From a bacterium (GTDB taxonomy: Bacteria > Zhuqueibacterota > QNDG01 > JAFGCO01): 40,543 bases of DNA. The notes beneath the pieces are model-generated. The model was not told where the DNA came from and searched no databases. It saw only the letters and a program-made list of their open reading frames with translations. The stretch lies in assembly GCA_016930535.1 (NCBI GenBank), contig JAFGGN010000045.1, positions 1 to 40,543 of the forward strand. Reading direction: 5' to 3'. Below, piece after piece: positions 7,825 through 16,259 of this stretch. Within the stretch, counting starts at the first letter, position 1. Each line of letters begins with the position of its first letter. The position numbers were made by a program, and so were the translations under genes.

Positions 7825-8528
7825 AGTGGGTCGTTTCCCTGTACATCTGGACCGTCGGACTCCTGTCCATCGGCATCCTTCTTATCATTGGTATTCTGAT
7901 TAGTTTTGTTTTGCCTCCAAGGCATGTGGACAAGGTCATCAAAACCGGATGCAGGATCTGTCTGCGGCTGATGTGCGTGCGCGTAGAGGTGGAGGGGGCC
8001 GAAACCGTGGATCCTGACAAGACGCTATTATTCATGGCCAATCATGTCAGCCTGTTCGATGTGCCGGTGCTGGAGGGCTATATCCCGAAATTCGTCCGGG
8101 CCGTGGAAGCGGACCGGCAGTTCAAATGGCCGGTTTACGGGTGGGCCGTGCGCCGGTTCGGCAATATACCGATCTCCCGGGAGAGCGTGCATGCTTCCAT
8201 AAAAAGCATGAGCCGTGTCGGGGACCGTCTGAAATCGGGATTGTCCATGGTGATCATGCCCGAGGGGCATCGCACCCTGGACGGGCAGATGCGGCCGTTT
8301 AAAAAACTGCCGTTCCATCTGGCCAAGGAGGCGGATGTGGAAATCCTGCCCATCGGCCTTTCCGGCCTGTTTCATCTCAAGGCCAAAAAATCATGGCACA
8401 TCCGGCCGACGAACGTCAAGATCAGGTTCGGCAGTCCCGTATCCCGCGATATTATCCGTAAGCTGTCCGTTACGGAGCTCAGGGATCATGTCAGAGAAAG
8501 GATCGCGGAACTGGTGGAAAGACCGTAA
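7821..8528 (+). CDS. 1-acyl-sn-glycerol-3-phosphate acyltransferase (PlsC family)
   Basis: A 235-residue membrane enzyme that would acylate lysophosphatidic acid to phosphatidic acid. It has an N-terminal membrane segment (4-30) and the four acyltransferase blocks: NHVSLFD (74-80, catalytic His and Asp), GNIPISR (114-120), PEGHR (147-151, equivalent to EGTRS) and LPIGLSG (176-182). Length is normal for the family. It overlaps the lipid kinase by 4 bp. The gene is followed directly by a long repeat-filled region and has no obvious T-rich terminator. Confidence 0.93.
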   Translation: MKWVVSLYIWTVGLLSIGILLIIGILISFVLPPRHVDKVIKTGCRICLRLMCVRVEVEGAETVDPDKTLLFMANHVSLFDVPVLEGYIPKFVRAVEADRQFKWPVYGWAVRRFGNIPISRESVHASIKSMSRVGDRLKSGLSMVIMPEGHRTLDGQMRPFKKLPFHLAKEADVEILPIGLSGLFHLKAKKSWHIRPTNVKIRFGSPVSRDIIRKLSVTELRDHVRERIAELVERP

Positions 8529-8529
8529 T

Positions 8530-8858
8530 GAGTATAAGGGTATATGGGTATATGAGGCCCCCCGTCCCAACCCATTAAAAGGACCGCTGACGGCAAGACC
8601 GCGGACCGCAGATCGTGAATGCCTCGGAGAACCGGAGATGGTGTGAAACGGAGATGTTAAAAATAGACCGCTGACGGCAAGACCGCGGACCGCGCGCCGT
8701 AACCGGGCACCGTTTCCGGTGGCGAAGAAACGGTGAGCCGGAGAACCGGGGATAAAAAGCACGGCGCTTTTCTCCGTTTCTCATCCTCTCCATTTCACCG
8801 TTTCACGTTCCGACCCAACGACCCGATGACTCAAAGACCCAATGACCCAATAGACCAT
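8530..8858. repeat. Purine/pyrimidine hairpin repeat element (copy 1), long form
   Basis: The gene-free stretch 8529-9032 is filled by repeat material. It opens with GGGTATATGGGTATATGAGGCC (8538 onward, quoted as GGGTATATGG and GTATATGAGG). An exact 28-bp direct repeat follows at 8582-8609 and 8666-8693. Then come a purine-rich arm (CGGAGAACCGGAGA, GTGTGAAACGGAGA, 8623-8654) and a complementary pyrimidine arm (TCTCCGTTTCTC, TTTCACCGTTTCAC, 8770-8806). Five tandem 8-mers (GACCCAAT and variants) occupy 8812-8851. 8858-9032 is more degenerate pyrimidine-rich sequence. I see no coding potential. The same modules recur at 33208-33430 and partly at 23364-23470. Confidence 0.8.
8582..8693 (+). repeat. 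28-bp exact direct repeat pair
   Basis: Identical 28-mers at 8582-8609 and 8666-8693 begin GACCGCTGACGG and end GCGGACCGC. They lie 84 bp apart and bracket the first purine arm, which suggests duplication within the repeat element. Confidence 0.9.
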
Positions 8859-9032
8859 TCAATCTCTGCGTCCTGCGGTTTTCTCTTCTCTCCGTCTCTC
8901 TTCCTCTCCGACCCCCCGTTTCACGATCCGGCCCGACGGTCATATGAACCCGACAGATCCATCGATTCAATCGACATTGAAATCTCTTGATGTCTTTGCG
9001 CTGTCCCTGTCCAACCGGTCGCAGTTGTTATT

Positions 9033-11264
9033 CTAATTCAACCGAAGCCCCATGTAGATTCTTCTCCCCACAGTCGGTCCCCAAATATTGGACGAGTTGA
9101 AATACGGACCGAACGGATCCTGCCAGGCGAGTATGGGATTGTCCTGTCTGTAACCGGTGATGTTTTCAACGCCCAGATAAAATTCCCAGGTTCCGATTTT
9201 TCGGGTGACCTGTCCGAAGAAGAGCATGTATGCCGGAGAATGAGACGCAGTCCTGTATACTTCCGGATAGGCGGTATTGTCGGGCAGGCGTGTTTTTCCG
9301 TTGTACTGCGACGTAAAATCCAGTTGCCATTTCCGGCCTGGGAATGTATAGGAGAATACAAGCAGCCCCTTATCGCGGTTTGTCAGCGGCAGTTCCTGAA
9401 GCTGTCCGTGATATGTTGTCCGGACATCGTTCAGGCGCCAGGCAGCAGTCAGATCCAGTCCCTTCCATAATACCGTATTGATTTCAGCCTGAATACTGTT
9501 GGAATAGGATTTCCCGTCGAGATTGTAAACGGTGATGGCGTCGATTTCCTGTTCCTGATCCACGACGACCTGGTTCCGGAAATCCGTACGGTAATAATCC
9601 AGGATGACGGAGACAGGCTTGTCTTCATGATAAACAAAATCGTAATTGGCCTGAAGACCATAGTTCCAGGCCTGTTCAGCGTCCAATGCTTCCAGAAATA
9701 CGGTTTCTTTTGAACTGGCGAGTATGGCGAGGTTCTCGGCAAGCACATTCGGATGGCGGAATCCCCTGCCGGCAGAGGCGCGCAGGACCATGAGCGGAGA
9801 CAAATGCACTTTGACATGAAATCGCGGTGTCCACTGGTCCCCGTATAAATTGTGCCGGTCGTACCGGATTCCGGCCACGGCGGTGAAACGTGAATCATGG
9901 ATCATGGCATATTCAAGGAAGGCTCCGGGGACGGTTTCGTCGGCTTTCATCTCCTTTTGCTGATAGTGTTCGGATTTGTCATCCAGAATCAGGCTTAATC
10001 CGGTCGTGATTTTGTTGTGTCCGGCTGATTTCATATAGGTCAGGCTGGAATAGAGATTTTTCTGATCGGCGTCGTATGCCTTGACTCCCCAGAATGCATT
10101 TTGTGCATGTGTGAATCCTGAAACGGTCAGACCGACGCTTTCGGAGTGTTCATGGTCCAGGGCGAAACCGGCCTTGAGAAAGAGCTGAATTCTGTCCGTC
10201 CGGTTGTGAAATCCGTATTTCTGGTCGGTTGATTGATGTTTCGCGAAATCGAACTGCGTCTGTCCGCCGTCCCGGTGATCGCGCAGGGCGGAGACACCCC
10301 ACTGAATATGGCTGTACCCGGTTTCATACGACCATCTGTTCATGATGTTCAGACTGGACAGCAGGGGCATATCCAGGAAGCTGTCCTCGTTGACGTCCCA
10401 TGATTTCCGGCTCCTTGACCCGTATATAAGAAGCGATGCAGACAACCTGTCCGAAATTCTCTTCCTGCCGATTGCGCTGCCTTCCGTTTTACCCATGGAG
10501 TTCTGATAGACGTTCAAAAAAAACGGTGCATTCATTTCCGGTTTTTTAATTTCCACATTGATCTGACCGGTGATGGATTCGTAGCCGGTTGTCACGGATG
10601 ATGTTCCTTTGGAAATGTCGATCGACTGCATCCACGACCCGGGAACCGATTCCAGTGCATAGGGGCTGATAAAACCGCTCATGAGCGGATTTTTTTCGAC
10701 CAGAATCTGTGTATAATAACCGGCCAGCCCCAGCATTTTAATGCGTTTCGCACCGCTGACCGCATCCGAATATTCCACATCCACGGCGGCCGTGTTTTCA
10801 AAACTTTCGGACAAGTCGCAGCAGGCAAGCGTTTTCAGTCCGCTGGCCGTCAGTGTCCGTGTATTCGCGGCCACATCCAGATGATCGAGATGATGCGCGG
10901 CATCGGTCTCTATGGTGACATTCCGGGTTTCATGAATATGCGTCAATACGATGTCGGTTTCAACCTGATCCGCGGGAATGAGCAGTGTGTCGTTGTCATA
11001 GGCCACGTACCGGATTACTAGATGATATGGCTTGCCGGGTTCCGGCTTGCCCAGGTGATAATACCCGTTCGTATCTGTGGCCGTTCCCTGGACCGTATTC
11101 AGCCAGTAAAGCTCCGCGCCGAAAAGCGGAATGGTGTCCGGGTGGTCGTTGTGGTATTCTATTCCGTATACATTGCCTTCGATATGACAATGATTGGCTT
11201 CTGCCTTGTATGTGGATATCAGCCAGATTACTGCAATTACAAGCAAACCATTTCTGGTGTTCAT
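9033..11264 (-). CDS. TonB-dependent outer-membrane receptor, metal-associated type
   Basis: A 743-residue outer-membrane protein. The ATG at 11264 has GGGAGG seven bases before it and opens a signal peptide (1-23). A carboxypeptidase-D-like beta-sandwich (27-115) precedes the plug (~125-240, with LKTLACCDLSESFENTAAV and SSVTTGYESITGQINV). A beta-barrel follows and ends with the aromatic-rich strand GRRIYMGLRLN. The CC-DLSESF segment is what I recall from Bacteroidota receptors sitting beside heavy-metal-associated genes. His clusters (NHCHIEG, HHLDHLD) and the Cys/His-rich small gene upstream fit metal uptake, but the substrate is inferred. The energising TonB-ExbBD complex is not in the window. 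Confidence 0.88.
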   Translation of the reverse strand: MNTRNGLLVIAVIWLISTYKAEANHCHIEGNVYGIEYHNDHPDTIPLFGAELYWLNTVQGTATDTNGYYHLGKPEPGKPYHLVIRYVAYDNDTLLIPADQVETDIVLTHIHETRNVTIETDAAHHLDHLDVAANTRTLTASGLKTLACCDLSESFENTAAVDVEYSDAVSGAKRIKMLGLAGYYTQILVEKNPLMSGFISPYALESVPGSWMQSIDISKGTSSVTTGYESITGQINVEIKKPEMNAPFFLNVYQNSMGKTEGSAIGRKRISDRLSASLLIYGSRSRKSWDVNEDSFLDMPLLSSLNIMNRWSYETGYSHIQWGVSALRDHRDGGQTQFDFAKHQSTDQKYGFHNRTDRIQLFLKAGFALDHEHSESVGLTVSGFTHAQNAFWGVKAYDADQKNLYSSLTYMKSAGHNKITTGLSLILDDKSEHYQQKEMKADETVPGAFLEYAMIHDSRFTAVAGIRYDRHNLYGDQWTPRFHVKVHLSPLMVLRASAGRGFRHPNVLAENLAILASSKETVFLEALDAEQAWNYGLQANYDFVYHEDKPVSVILDYYRTDFRNQVVVDQEQEIDAITVYNLDGKSYSNSIQAEINTVLWKGLDLTAAWRLNDVRTTYHGQLQELPLTNRDKGLLVFSYTFPGRKWQLDFTSQYNGKTRLPDNTAYPEVYRTASHSPAYMLFFGQVTRKIGTWEFYLGVENITGYRQDNPILAWQDPFGPYFNSSNIWGPTVGRRIYMGLRLN

Positions 11265-11290
11265 AATCAAACCTCCCTGATGAAAACCTG

Positions 11291-11384
11291 TTCGGATTCC
11301 ATGTTCCCGGTTCAACGGGATCGGGAATGAACCCGTTGAATCCGAAATCTCAATTTAAAATGATGTTTGAGCCGTTTTAAATTG
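11291..11384 (-). promoter_or_regulatory. Structured leader upstream of the TonB receptor
   Basis: Two stem-loops lie between the Cys/His-rich gene and the receptor. The first, in transcript order, has 10-bp arms at 11375-11384 and 11351-11360 (CAATTTAAAA/TTTTAAATTG) with a 14-nt loop. The second has 9-bp arms at 11332-11340 and 11311-11319 (CCCGTTGAA/TTCAACGGG). A competing 9-bp pairing, TTCGGATTC (11291-11299) with GAATCCGAA (11338-11346), shares the GAA. Mutually exclusive pairing just before a ribosome site could act as an attenuator or metal-responsive switch. No known riboswitch class is recognised. Confidence 0.45.
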
Positions 11385-11387
11385 CGG

Positions 11388-11750
11388 TCATAAAATCCGG
11401 GGAGGGCGGTCCACCCTGACGGAAAGGTGGAATTTGTACAGGGAATTGTCCGATTCCGGGGCATATGAATGATTGAATTGATGGGTAGAAACCGGGTCCG
11501 GTATAATAAATTCAAAATTGATCCTGCAGGAACAGAATCGGGAACAGGTGTGATGGTTATCTTTCTCGGTGGAAACCGGTGATTCCGTGCAGCAGTGATC
11601 CTTGCATTGGCAGACCGTGGTCCGGTCCGGAACATGTCCGGCCCTTTTCAATGCATGCTCATTGTGCTGATGCCCGTAAATCACGTATCCGCTCAGAATC
11701 ATCTGTAAGATCAGTCCGGGTGATATCAGCTTTTGTACCGCAGTTTTCAA
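11388..11750 (-). CDS. Small exported Cys/His-rich protein, HYC_CC_PP-like
   Basis: A 120-residue protein starting at TTG (11750), with GGAGAGG about seven bases upstream; no ATG is available in frame. A hydrophobic N-terminus (8-25) looks like a signal peptide or anchor. The mature part has seven cysteines (47, 49, 53, 54, 69, 73, 75) and ten histidines, including CQCKDHCC, NHHTCSRFCSC and GHQHNEH, and ends VDRPPRIL. Its place directly upstream of a receptor of the CC-DLSESF type, the CC pair and the C-terminal PP recall the Bacteroidota HYC_CC_PP small proteins that travel with such receptors. The HYC motif itself is missing. I infer periplasmic metal binding. Confidence 0.65.
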   Translation of the reverse strand: MKTAVQKLISPGLILQMILSGYVIYGHQHNEHALKRAGHVPDRTTVCQCKDHCCTESPVSTEKDNHHTCSRFCSCRINFEFIIPDPVSTHQFNHSYAPESDNSLYKFHLSVRVDRPPRIL

Positions 11751-11836
11751 ATATGTCCCTCTCCTGCATCACCGGGGCATCAGTAACTATTTTGATGAGT
11801 CAGCTTGTTTACCTTTTCTTAAATGCCGTGATGCAG

Positions 11837-12370
11837 TCATTCGTTCCTGAAAATTTTCAGATCTGCCAGAATCTCTTCCGGATGATCCGCAGGTGTCACT
11901 TTTTTATAAATTTTTCTTATAATACCTTCCGGATCGATCAGGAACGATTCGCGTTTGGCTATATTGACCACTGGTTGTTTAACACCATATGCTTTAACAG
12001 TTTCTCCGGTTGTATCCGCGAGCAGGGAGAAAGGCAGATGGTATTTTTCGGCGAATGCCTGGTGACTTTGCACATCGTCCGTACTGATGCCGAACACTTT
12101 AAGGTCCGAATTCCGGAAATCTTCATACAGATCCCTGAACGTGCAGGCCTCGACCGTGCAGCCCGGTGTATCATCTTTGGGATAGAAGTAAACCAGAACC
12201 CATTGGCCTCTGTACGAGGACAATGCCTGCTCCTGTCCGTTCTGGTCTTTCAGGGTGAAATCAGGGGCAGTTTTTCCTTTTTCGGCGGTCGCATTTTCCG
12301 CAAGGGCCATGCCGGCGGTCAGTCCGGTCAGGAGAATAATAACAGCAAGCACTATCTGATTGGGCATCAT
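11837..12370 (-). CDS. bcp: Exported peroxiredoxin, Bcp/PrxQ family
   Basis: A 177-residue thiol peroxidase that would reduce hydrogen and organic peroxides. AAGGAGG lies six bases before the first of two adjacent ATGs. A signal peptide (5-24, ending AMALA) makes it periplasmic, unlike cytoplasmic E. coli Bcp. The PrxQ core has the peroxidatic Cys in YPKDDTPGCTVEACTF (Cys70), and Cys75 five residues on is the likely resolving Cys of the atypical 2-Cys type. FGISTDD and the late RESFLIDPEGIIRKIY complete the fold. It is the first gene of a minus-strand run with the Cys/His-rich protein and the TonB receptor. Protection against metal-driven oxidative stress is a plausible shared theme. Confidence 0.93.
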   Translation of the reverse strand: MMPNQIVLAVIILLTGLTAGMALAENATAEKGKTAPDFTLKDQNGQEQALSSYRGQWVLVYFYPKDDTPGCTVEACTFRDLYEDFRNSDLKVFGISTDDVQSHQAFAEKYHLPFSLLADTTGETVKAYGVKQPVVNIAKRESFLIDPEGIIRKIYKKVTPADHPEEILADLKIFRNE

Positions 12371-12511
12371 TTTCAGCCTCCTTTTTTATATTAAAATTAA
12401 ACATGACCAAAAATTGTTTTGTTCCCTGCCGTCCGCACCGCACCCTCCGGCAACCGGCCCGCATGGAACGATGCGTGATGATGCCGGAATCCCGTCAGGG
12501 TCAAATAATGC

Positions 12512-12539
12512 TTGTTTCTCATTTTATTTCTGCTATATT
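12512..12539 (+). promoter_or_regulatory. Candidate promoter for typA
   Basis: TTGTTT (12512-12517) and TATATT (12534-12539) are spaced 16 bp apart, 34 bp before the ATG at 12574. It lies in the 203-bp gap between the divergent bcp and typA genes. Confidence 0.55.
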
Positions 12540-12573
12540 ATATGGCTTTTAAAATAAGAACGACAGGAACAGC

Positions 12574-14400
12574 ATGAAACGCAAATCGAATTTCAGAAAT
12601 ATCGCAATTATTGCACACGTGGATCACGGCAAAACGACCCTGGTGGACGGCATGCTGCAGCAGAGCGGCGTATTCAGGGAAAATCAAGCCGTACGGGAAC
12701 GTGTGATGGATTCCATGGATCTGGAACGGGAACGGGGCATCACGATCATGGCCAAGAATACGGCCGTCTGGTACAATGACGTGAAAATCAATATAGTGGA
12801 TACACCCGGCCATGCGGATTTCGGCGGAGAAGTGGAACGCAGCCTGAATCTGGTAGACGGCGCCCTGCTCCTGGTGGATGCATCCGAAGGGCCGCTGCCG
12901 CAGACCCGGTTCGTGGTCCAGAAGGCCCTGGCGAAAAATCTGCCCGTGATCCTTGTGATCAATAAAATCGACCGTTCCGATGCACGCATTCAGGAAGTGG
13001 TGAACGAGGTTTATGACCTGTTCATCGACCTCAACGCCAGTGATGCACAAATCGAGTTTCCGGTTATCTATACCAATGCCAAACTGGGAATCGCGCATCA
13101 GGAGCCCGGCGATGCATCCCAAAATCTAAGGCCCCTGTTCGACTCGATTCTCGGCCATATTCCCGGACCCGTCGCGGATGACGATGCACAGGTTCAGATG
13201 CTGGTCACGAATCTCGATTACGATTCCTATGTCGGTCAGATCGGCGTGGGCCGTCTGTTTAACGGCACCCTGTGCATGAATACGGATTATTCCCGCTGCG
13301 GCATCGATGAAACGGTGAGGCATCTCCGTTTCTCGGTATTGTATACGTTTGAGGGATTGAAGCGTGTTCCCGTGGAACAAGCGGAATCCGGTGACATCAT
13401 TGCATTGGCCGGCATCGGAGAAATCGCCATCGGTGATACGATCTCGGACAATGAAGATCCGGTCCCGCTGCCCAGGATCAAGGTGGACGAACCCACGGTC
13501 TCCATGGTCTTCTATGTCAACAACGGTCCTTTTGCCGGACGCGAGGGGAAATACCTGACCAGCCGCCACCTCAAGGAGCGGCTGGACCGTGAGGTGAAGG
13601 GAAACGTGGCGATACAGGTGAGGGCCACGGACAGGGCCGACGCTTTCGAAGTATGCGGGCGCGGAGAGCTTCAGCTCGCCGTGCTGATCGAAACCATGAG
13701 AAGAGAGGGGTATGAATTCATGGTTTCCAAACCCCGGGTCATCACGCATGAAGAAGACGGCCGCATACTTGAACCGGTCGAACATGTGTACGTGGATATT
13801 CCGGAGGAATTCATCGGCATCATGACGGAGAAACTGTCCAGGCGCAAAGGCAGACTGGTGCATATGAATACGGCAGGTGCCGGCCGGGCGGATCTCGAAT
13901 TCGTCATCCCGTCCCGCGGCCTCATCGGTTTCAGAACGCAGTTTCTCACGGATACCAAGGGATCCGGTGTCATGCACAGCATTCTCGAGGGATATCAGCC
14001 CTGGTTCGGTCCCATTCCGCAGCGTATGACAGGCGCCCTTGTTGCGGATCGCGCGGGCAAGGTTTCTTCGTATGCGTGCCTGTCCATGGTCGACAGGGGC
14101 GAGTTGTTCGTTTCGCCGGGCACGGATGTGTACGGCGGCATGGTGGTGGGTGAGCGGAACCGTGACGGGGACCTGAATATCAATATCACCAAGGAAAAGA
14201 AACTGACCAATATGCGCAGTTCAACGGCTGAAGCCACGGTGACGCTCCGGCCGCCCAGGCCGCTGTCCCTCGATCAGGCCATCGAATTTATCGCAGAGAA
14301 TGAACTGGTGGAAATCACTCCGGCAGCCGAACGCATTCGGAAAATGGAACTCGATCTTGTCAAACGTGAAATACAGGCCAAACGGGGGAAACCGGTATGA
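12574..14400 (+). CDS. typA: Translational GTPase TypA/BipA
   Basis: A 608-residue ribosome-binding GTPase related to EF-G, involved in 50S subunit assembly and stress adaptation. GTPase motifs: G1 AHVDHGKTT (14-22), G2 GITI (55-58), G3 DTPGH (76-80), G4 NKID (130-133). These are followed by the EF-G-like beta-barrel and the TypA-specific C-terminal domain ([17 protein letters not shown], near 448-464, and [15 protein letters not shown] near 543-557). Length is normal for the family. It appears to be a single-gene unit: divergent from bcp and ended by a hairpin shared with the convergent glycosyltransferase. Confidence 0.98.
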   Translation: MKRKSNFRNIAIIAHVDHGKTTLVDGMLQQSGVFRENQAVRERVMDSMDLERERGITIMAKNTAVWYNDVKINIVDTPGHADFGGEVERSLNLVDGALLLVDASEGPLPQTRFVVQKALAKNLPVILVINKIDRSDARIQEVVNEVYDLFIDLNASDAQIEFPVIYTNAKLGIAHQEPGDASQNLRPLFDSILGHIPGPVADDDAQVQMLVTNLDYDSYVGQIGVGRLFNGTLCMNTDYSRCGIDETVRHLRFSVLYTFEGLKRVPVEQAESGDIIALAGIGEIAIGDTISDNEDPVPLPRIKVDEPTVSMVFYVNNGPFAGREGKYLTSRHLKERLDREVKGNVAIQVRATDRADAFEVCGRGELQLAVLIETMRREGYEFMVSKPRVITHEEDGRILEPVEHVYVDIPEEFIGIMTEKLSRRKGRLVHMNTAGAGRADLEFVIPSRGLIGFRTQFLTDTKGSGVMHSILEGYQPWFGPIPQRMTGALVADRAGKVSSYACLSMVDRGELFVSPGTDVYGGMVVGERNRDGDLNINITKEKKLTNMRSSTAEATVTLRPPRPLSLDQAIEFIAENELVEITPAAERIRKMELDLVKREIQAKRGKPV

Positions 14401-14422
14401 TCCGGCGGACATACGCAACGAG

Positions 14423-14441
14423 CCGGCCCGTCACGGGCCGG
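14423..14441. terminator. Bidirectional hairpin terminator
   Basis: A perfect CCGGCCCG/CGGGCCGG stem (14423-14430 with 14434-14441) with a 3-nt loop sits between typA and the convergent glycosyltransferase gene (stop at 14431), overlapping the end of the latter. The adjoining T-rich tract is short. Confidence 0.6.
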
Positions 14442-16080
14442 TATTTCTGGCGTAAACATGAATCACCGGATTGATTTTATCCAGATTCGTAAAAATGTTT
14501 CTTCGTCCGTTCCGGTAAATATCGTGAACGAGCATGCGTGAGGGAAACGGCATATTGCGGATTACGGCCACGCGCGTGTATCCCAGGGAACCGTCGGTCA
14601 GTCCTCCTCTTATACTGTCGCATTTGCAGAAATCGGCATTCAACACAAGATACTCGGGTTGTTTCTCAAGCAGAATTCCGGGACCGGGATCCCTCAGGTA
14701 TTCGGCATTCAGGTCCCTGTTCCGCGGCAGATACTCCATCCATCCGGTCAGTACAATCCGTTCATCCGGCCTGACCCGGGTTTTCAGCCAGCGTTCGGCA
14801 TCGTACCGTGCATCCCCGATCATGAGCATATCCACGGAAACGGCATACAGCATCGCATAGCAGAAAACCGCTGCCATGATACTATAACGCAGGATCTTCA
14901 AACGCGCCTGCGGTTCAGGGACGAGGAATATACGGATACCGTATGCAGCATAGAACACAAGGATCACGGCCACGGGCAGGAAAAAACGGACATAATGATA
15001 CCCGATACGGCAGATAAATGTCAGATAATAGGAAACGGGAAAGATCCACAGCCAACTGAGCAAGGCATGCTTCTTTTTTCTCAGGAATTCGTGCAGGCTT
15101 CCCGCGATAAAAGCGATGAAAACGGGCCACCCCAGCATAAAGATAATATGTTTGATTCCCTGAAATGCCATGGAAACATGACCGGAAAATGTCGGAGCGA
15201 ACAGACGGTACACATCGATTGAGGGCCCGGTGATCAGCCTGAAGTGACGGATCATGCCGTCATGATTGAACGGCACATTATACACCATGAAAAATAAAAC
15301 GCATGCGGCGGTCAGTGAAATCGCCGTCTGCCGGTTGAAGCAGGATTTCAGAATCCGGACGAGAAATCCACGGTCCTGAATGGTACGAACTCGTGTAATG
15401 ATCACAGGGACCGGTGCCAGAGCGTAGAGTCCGACCGCCTGGTCCTTGGTGCACACGGCCAGAACGGCTGTCAGGGTAAAGGCTGTATAATCCACCGTCC
15501 GGTGTTGCTTTAGTATACGGATATAAAAATATAGAGACAGGACGAACCAGAAGACATAGGGCACATCCAGGTTCGTTGTTTTTGCGTAATACACGAAGGG
15601 GGGTATGAGTGCGTAGATCAGTGCGGCGATACGGGCCGTCATACGGTCGAACAGTTCCAGTCCGCATCGGTAGATCAGATATATGGTACCTGCAGCCATG
15701 ATCACGCTCAGCAGGCGTCCCGTTAAAAACAAAAACACATGGATTCTGAAGTCGTGAATATCGATCAGGTGCAATGTATGCAATCCGTAAAAGGGCAGGG
15801 CGCAGGCCGAGAGCAGATAATAATGAAAGGGCGGATAAAAACCGTGCCAGCCGTTTGAAAACCGCTGGCCGATGCCGTGCATGACCAAGGAGGGAGTCAG
15901 TTCATCCGGCGCCCATCCACGGAAGCTTGGAAGCCCCCAGTTGATTCCGCAAAGGTTGATGAGCAGGCTGAGTAAGAGGATGATCCACAACCAGGCGGAA
16001 CGGGACGGGTTTTCTCCCGGGACAGGGAGGACCTTCGCGATGACTTTGCCCGGCTGCCCCAATGAAATCCCTTTCGTCAT
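14431..16080 (-). CDS. Integral membrane glycosyltransferase, GT39/PMT-like (GT-C fold)
   Basis: A 549-residue polytopic protein, with a cytoplasmic N-terminus (1-28) and roughly eleven to thirteen hydrophobic segments. The first extracytoplasmic loop carries the acidic pair of the GT-C/PMT family (WAPDELTP, Asp59-Glu60), which coordinates catalysis with a polyprenyl-phosphate sugar donor. HGFYPPFHYYLL and YALIPPFVYYAKTTNLDVPYVFW follow and are typical of bacterial PMT_2 proteins. A soluble C-terminal domain (~425-549) holds LKTRVRPDERIVLTGWMEYLP. It probably transfers a sugar to a lipid or protein at the outer face of the inner membrane. No clear ribosome site precedes the ATG at 16080, so the start is uncertain. 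Confidence 0.8.
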   Translation of the reverse strand: MTKGISLGQPGKVIAKVLPVPGENPSRSAWLWIILLLSLLINLCGINWGLPSFRGWAPDELTPSLVMHGIGQRFSNGWHGFYPPFHYYLLSACALPFYGLHTLHLIDIHDFRIHVFLFLTGRLLSVIMAAGTIYLIYRCGLELFDRMTARIAALIYALIPPFVYYAKTTNLDVPYVFWFVLSLYFYIRILKQHRTVDYTAFTLTAVLAVCTKDQAVGLYALAPVPVIITRVRTIQDRGFLVRILKSCFNRQTAISLTAACVLFFMVYNVPFNHDGMIRHFRLITGPSIDVYRLFAPTFSGHVSMAFQGIKHIIFMLGWPVFIAFIAGSLHEFLRKKKHALLSWLWIFPVSYYLTFICRIGYHYVRFFLPVAVILVFYAAYGIRIFLVPEPQARLKILRYSIMAAVFCYAMLYAVSVDMLMIGDARYDAERWLKTRVRPDERIVLTGWMEYLPRNRDLNAEYLRDPGPGILLEKQPEYLVLNADFCKCDSIRGGLTDGSLGYTRVAVIRNMPFPSRMLVHDIYRNGRRNIFTNLDKINPVIHVYARNTGP

Positions 16081-16199
16081 TTTGGTTGGTCTGCTTCACC
16101 CGGACCGGTTTTCCGTTTGCCGGCCGGTGTGAACAAATTAAATGATACACGGATAAAAGTCAAGGCAGTAATCCGGGCCGTGCCTTCGACGGATTCGGC

Positions 16200-16228
16200 T
16201 TGACAATGGGTTTCCGTATTGCTATGTT
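16200..16228 (+). promoter_or_regulatory. Consensus promoter for the M19 dipeptidase gene
   Basis: A perfect -35 TTGACA (16200-16205), 17-bp spacer and TATGTT -10 (16223-16228). The -10 box ends 31 bp before the chosen start codon at 16260, which also argues against starting the protein at an upstream in-frame codon inside the promoter. Confidence 0.7.
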
Positions 16229-16259
16229 AAATTTCAAACGGACAATAAGGAACGGATCG

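Noticed and set aside
8582..8693. 28-bp direct repeat as attachment site duplication of a mobile element
   Set aside because: Only 56 bp lie between the copies, with no integrase or transposase, so internal duplication within a repeat element is simpler.
8812..8851. GACCCAAT 8-mers as DnaA boxes or an origin
   Set aside because: They do not match TTATCCACA-type boxes, there is no AT-rich unwinding region or dnaA/dnaN nearby, and they recur at a second repeat element.
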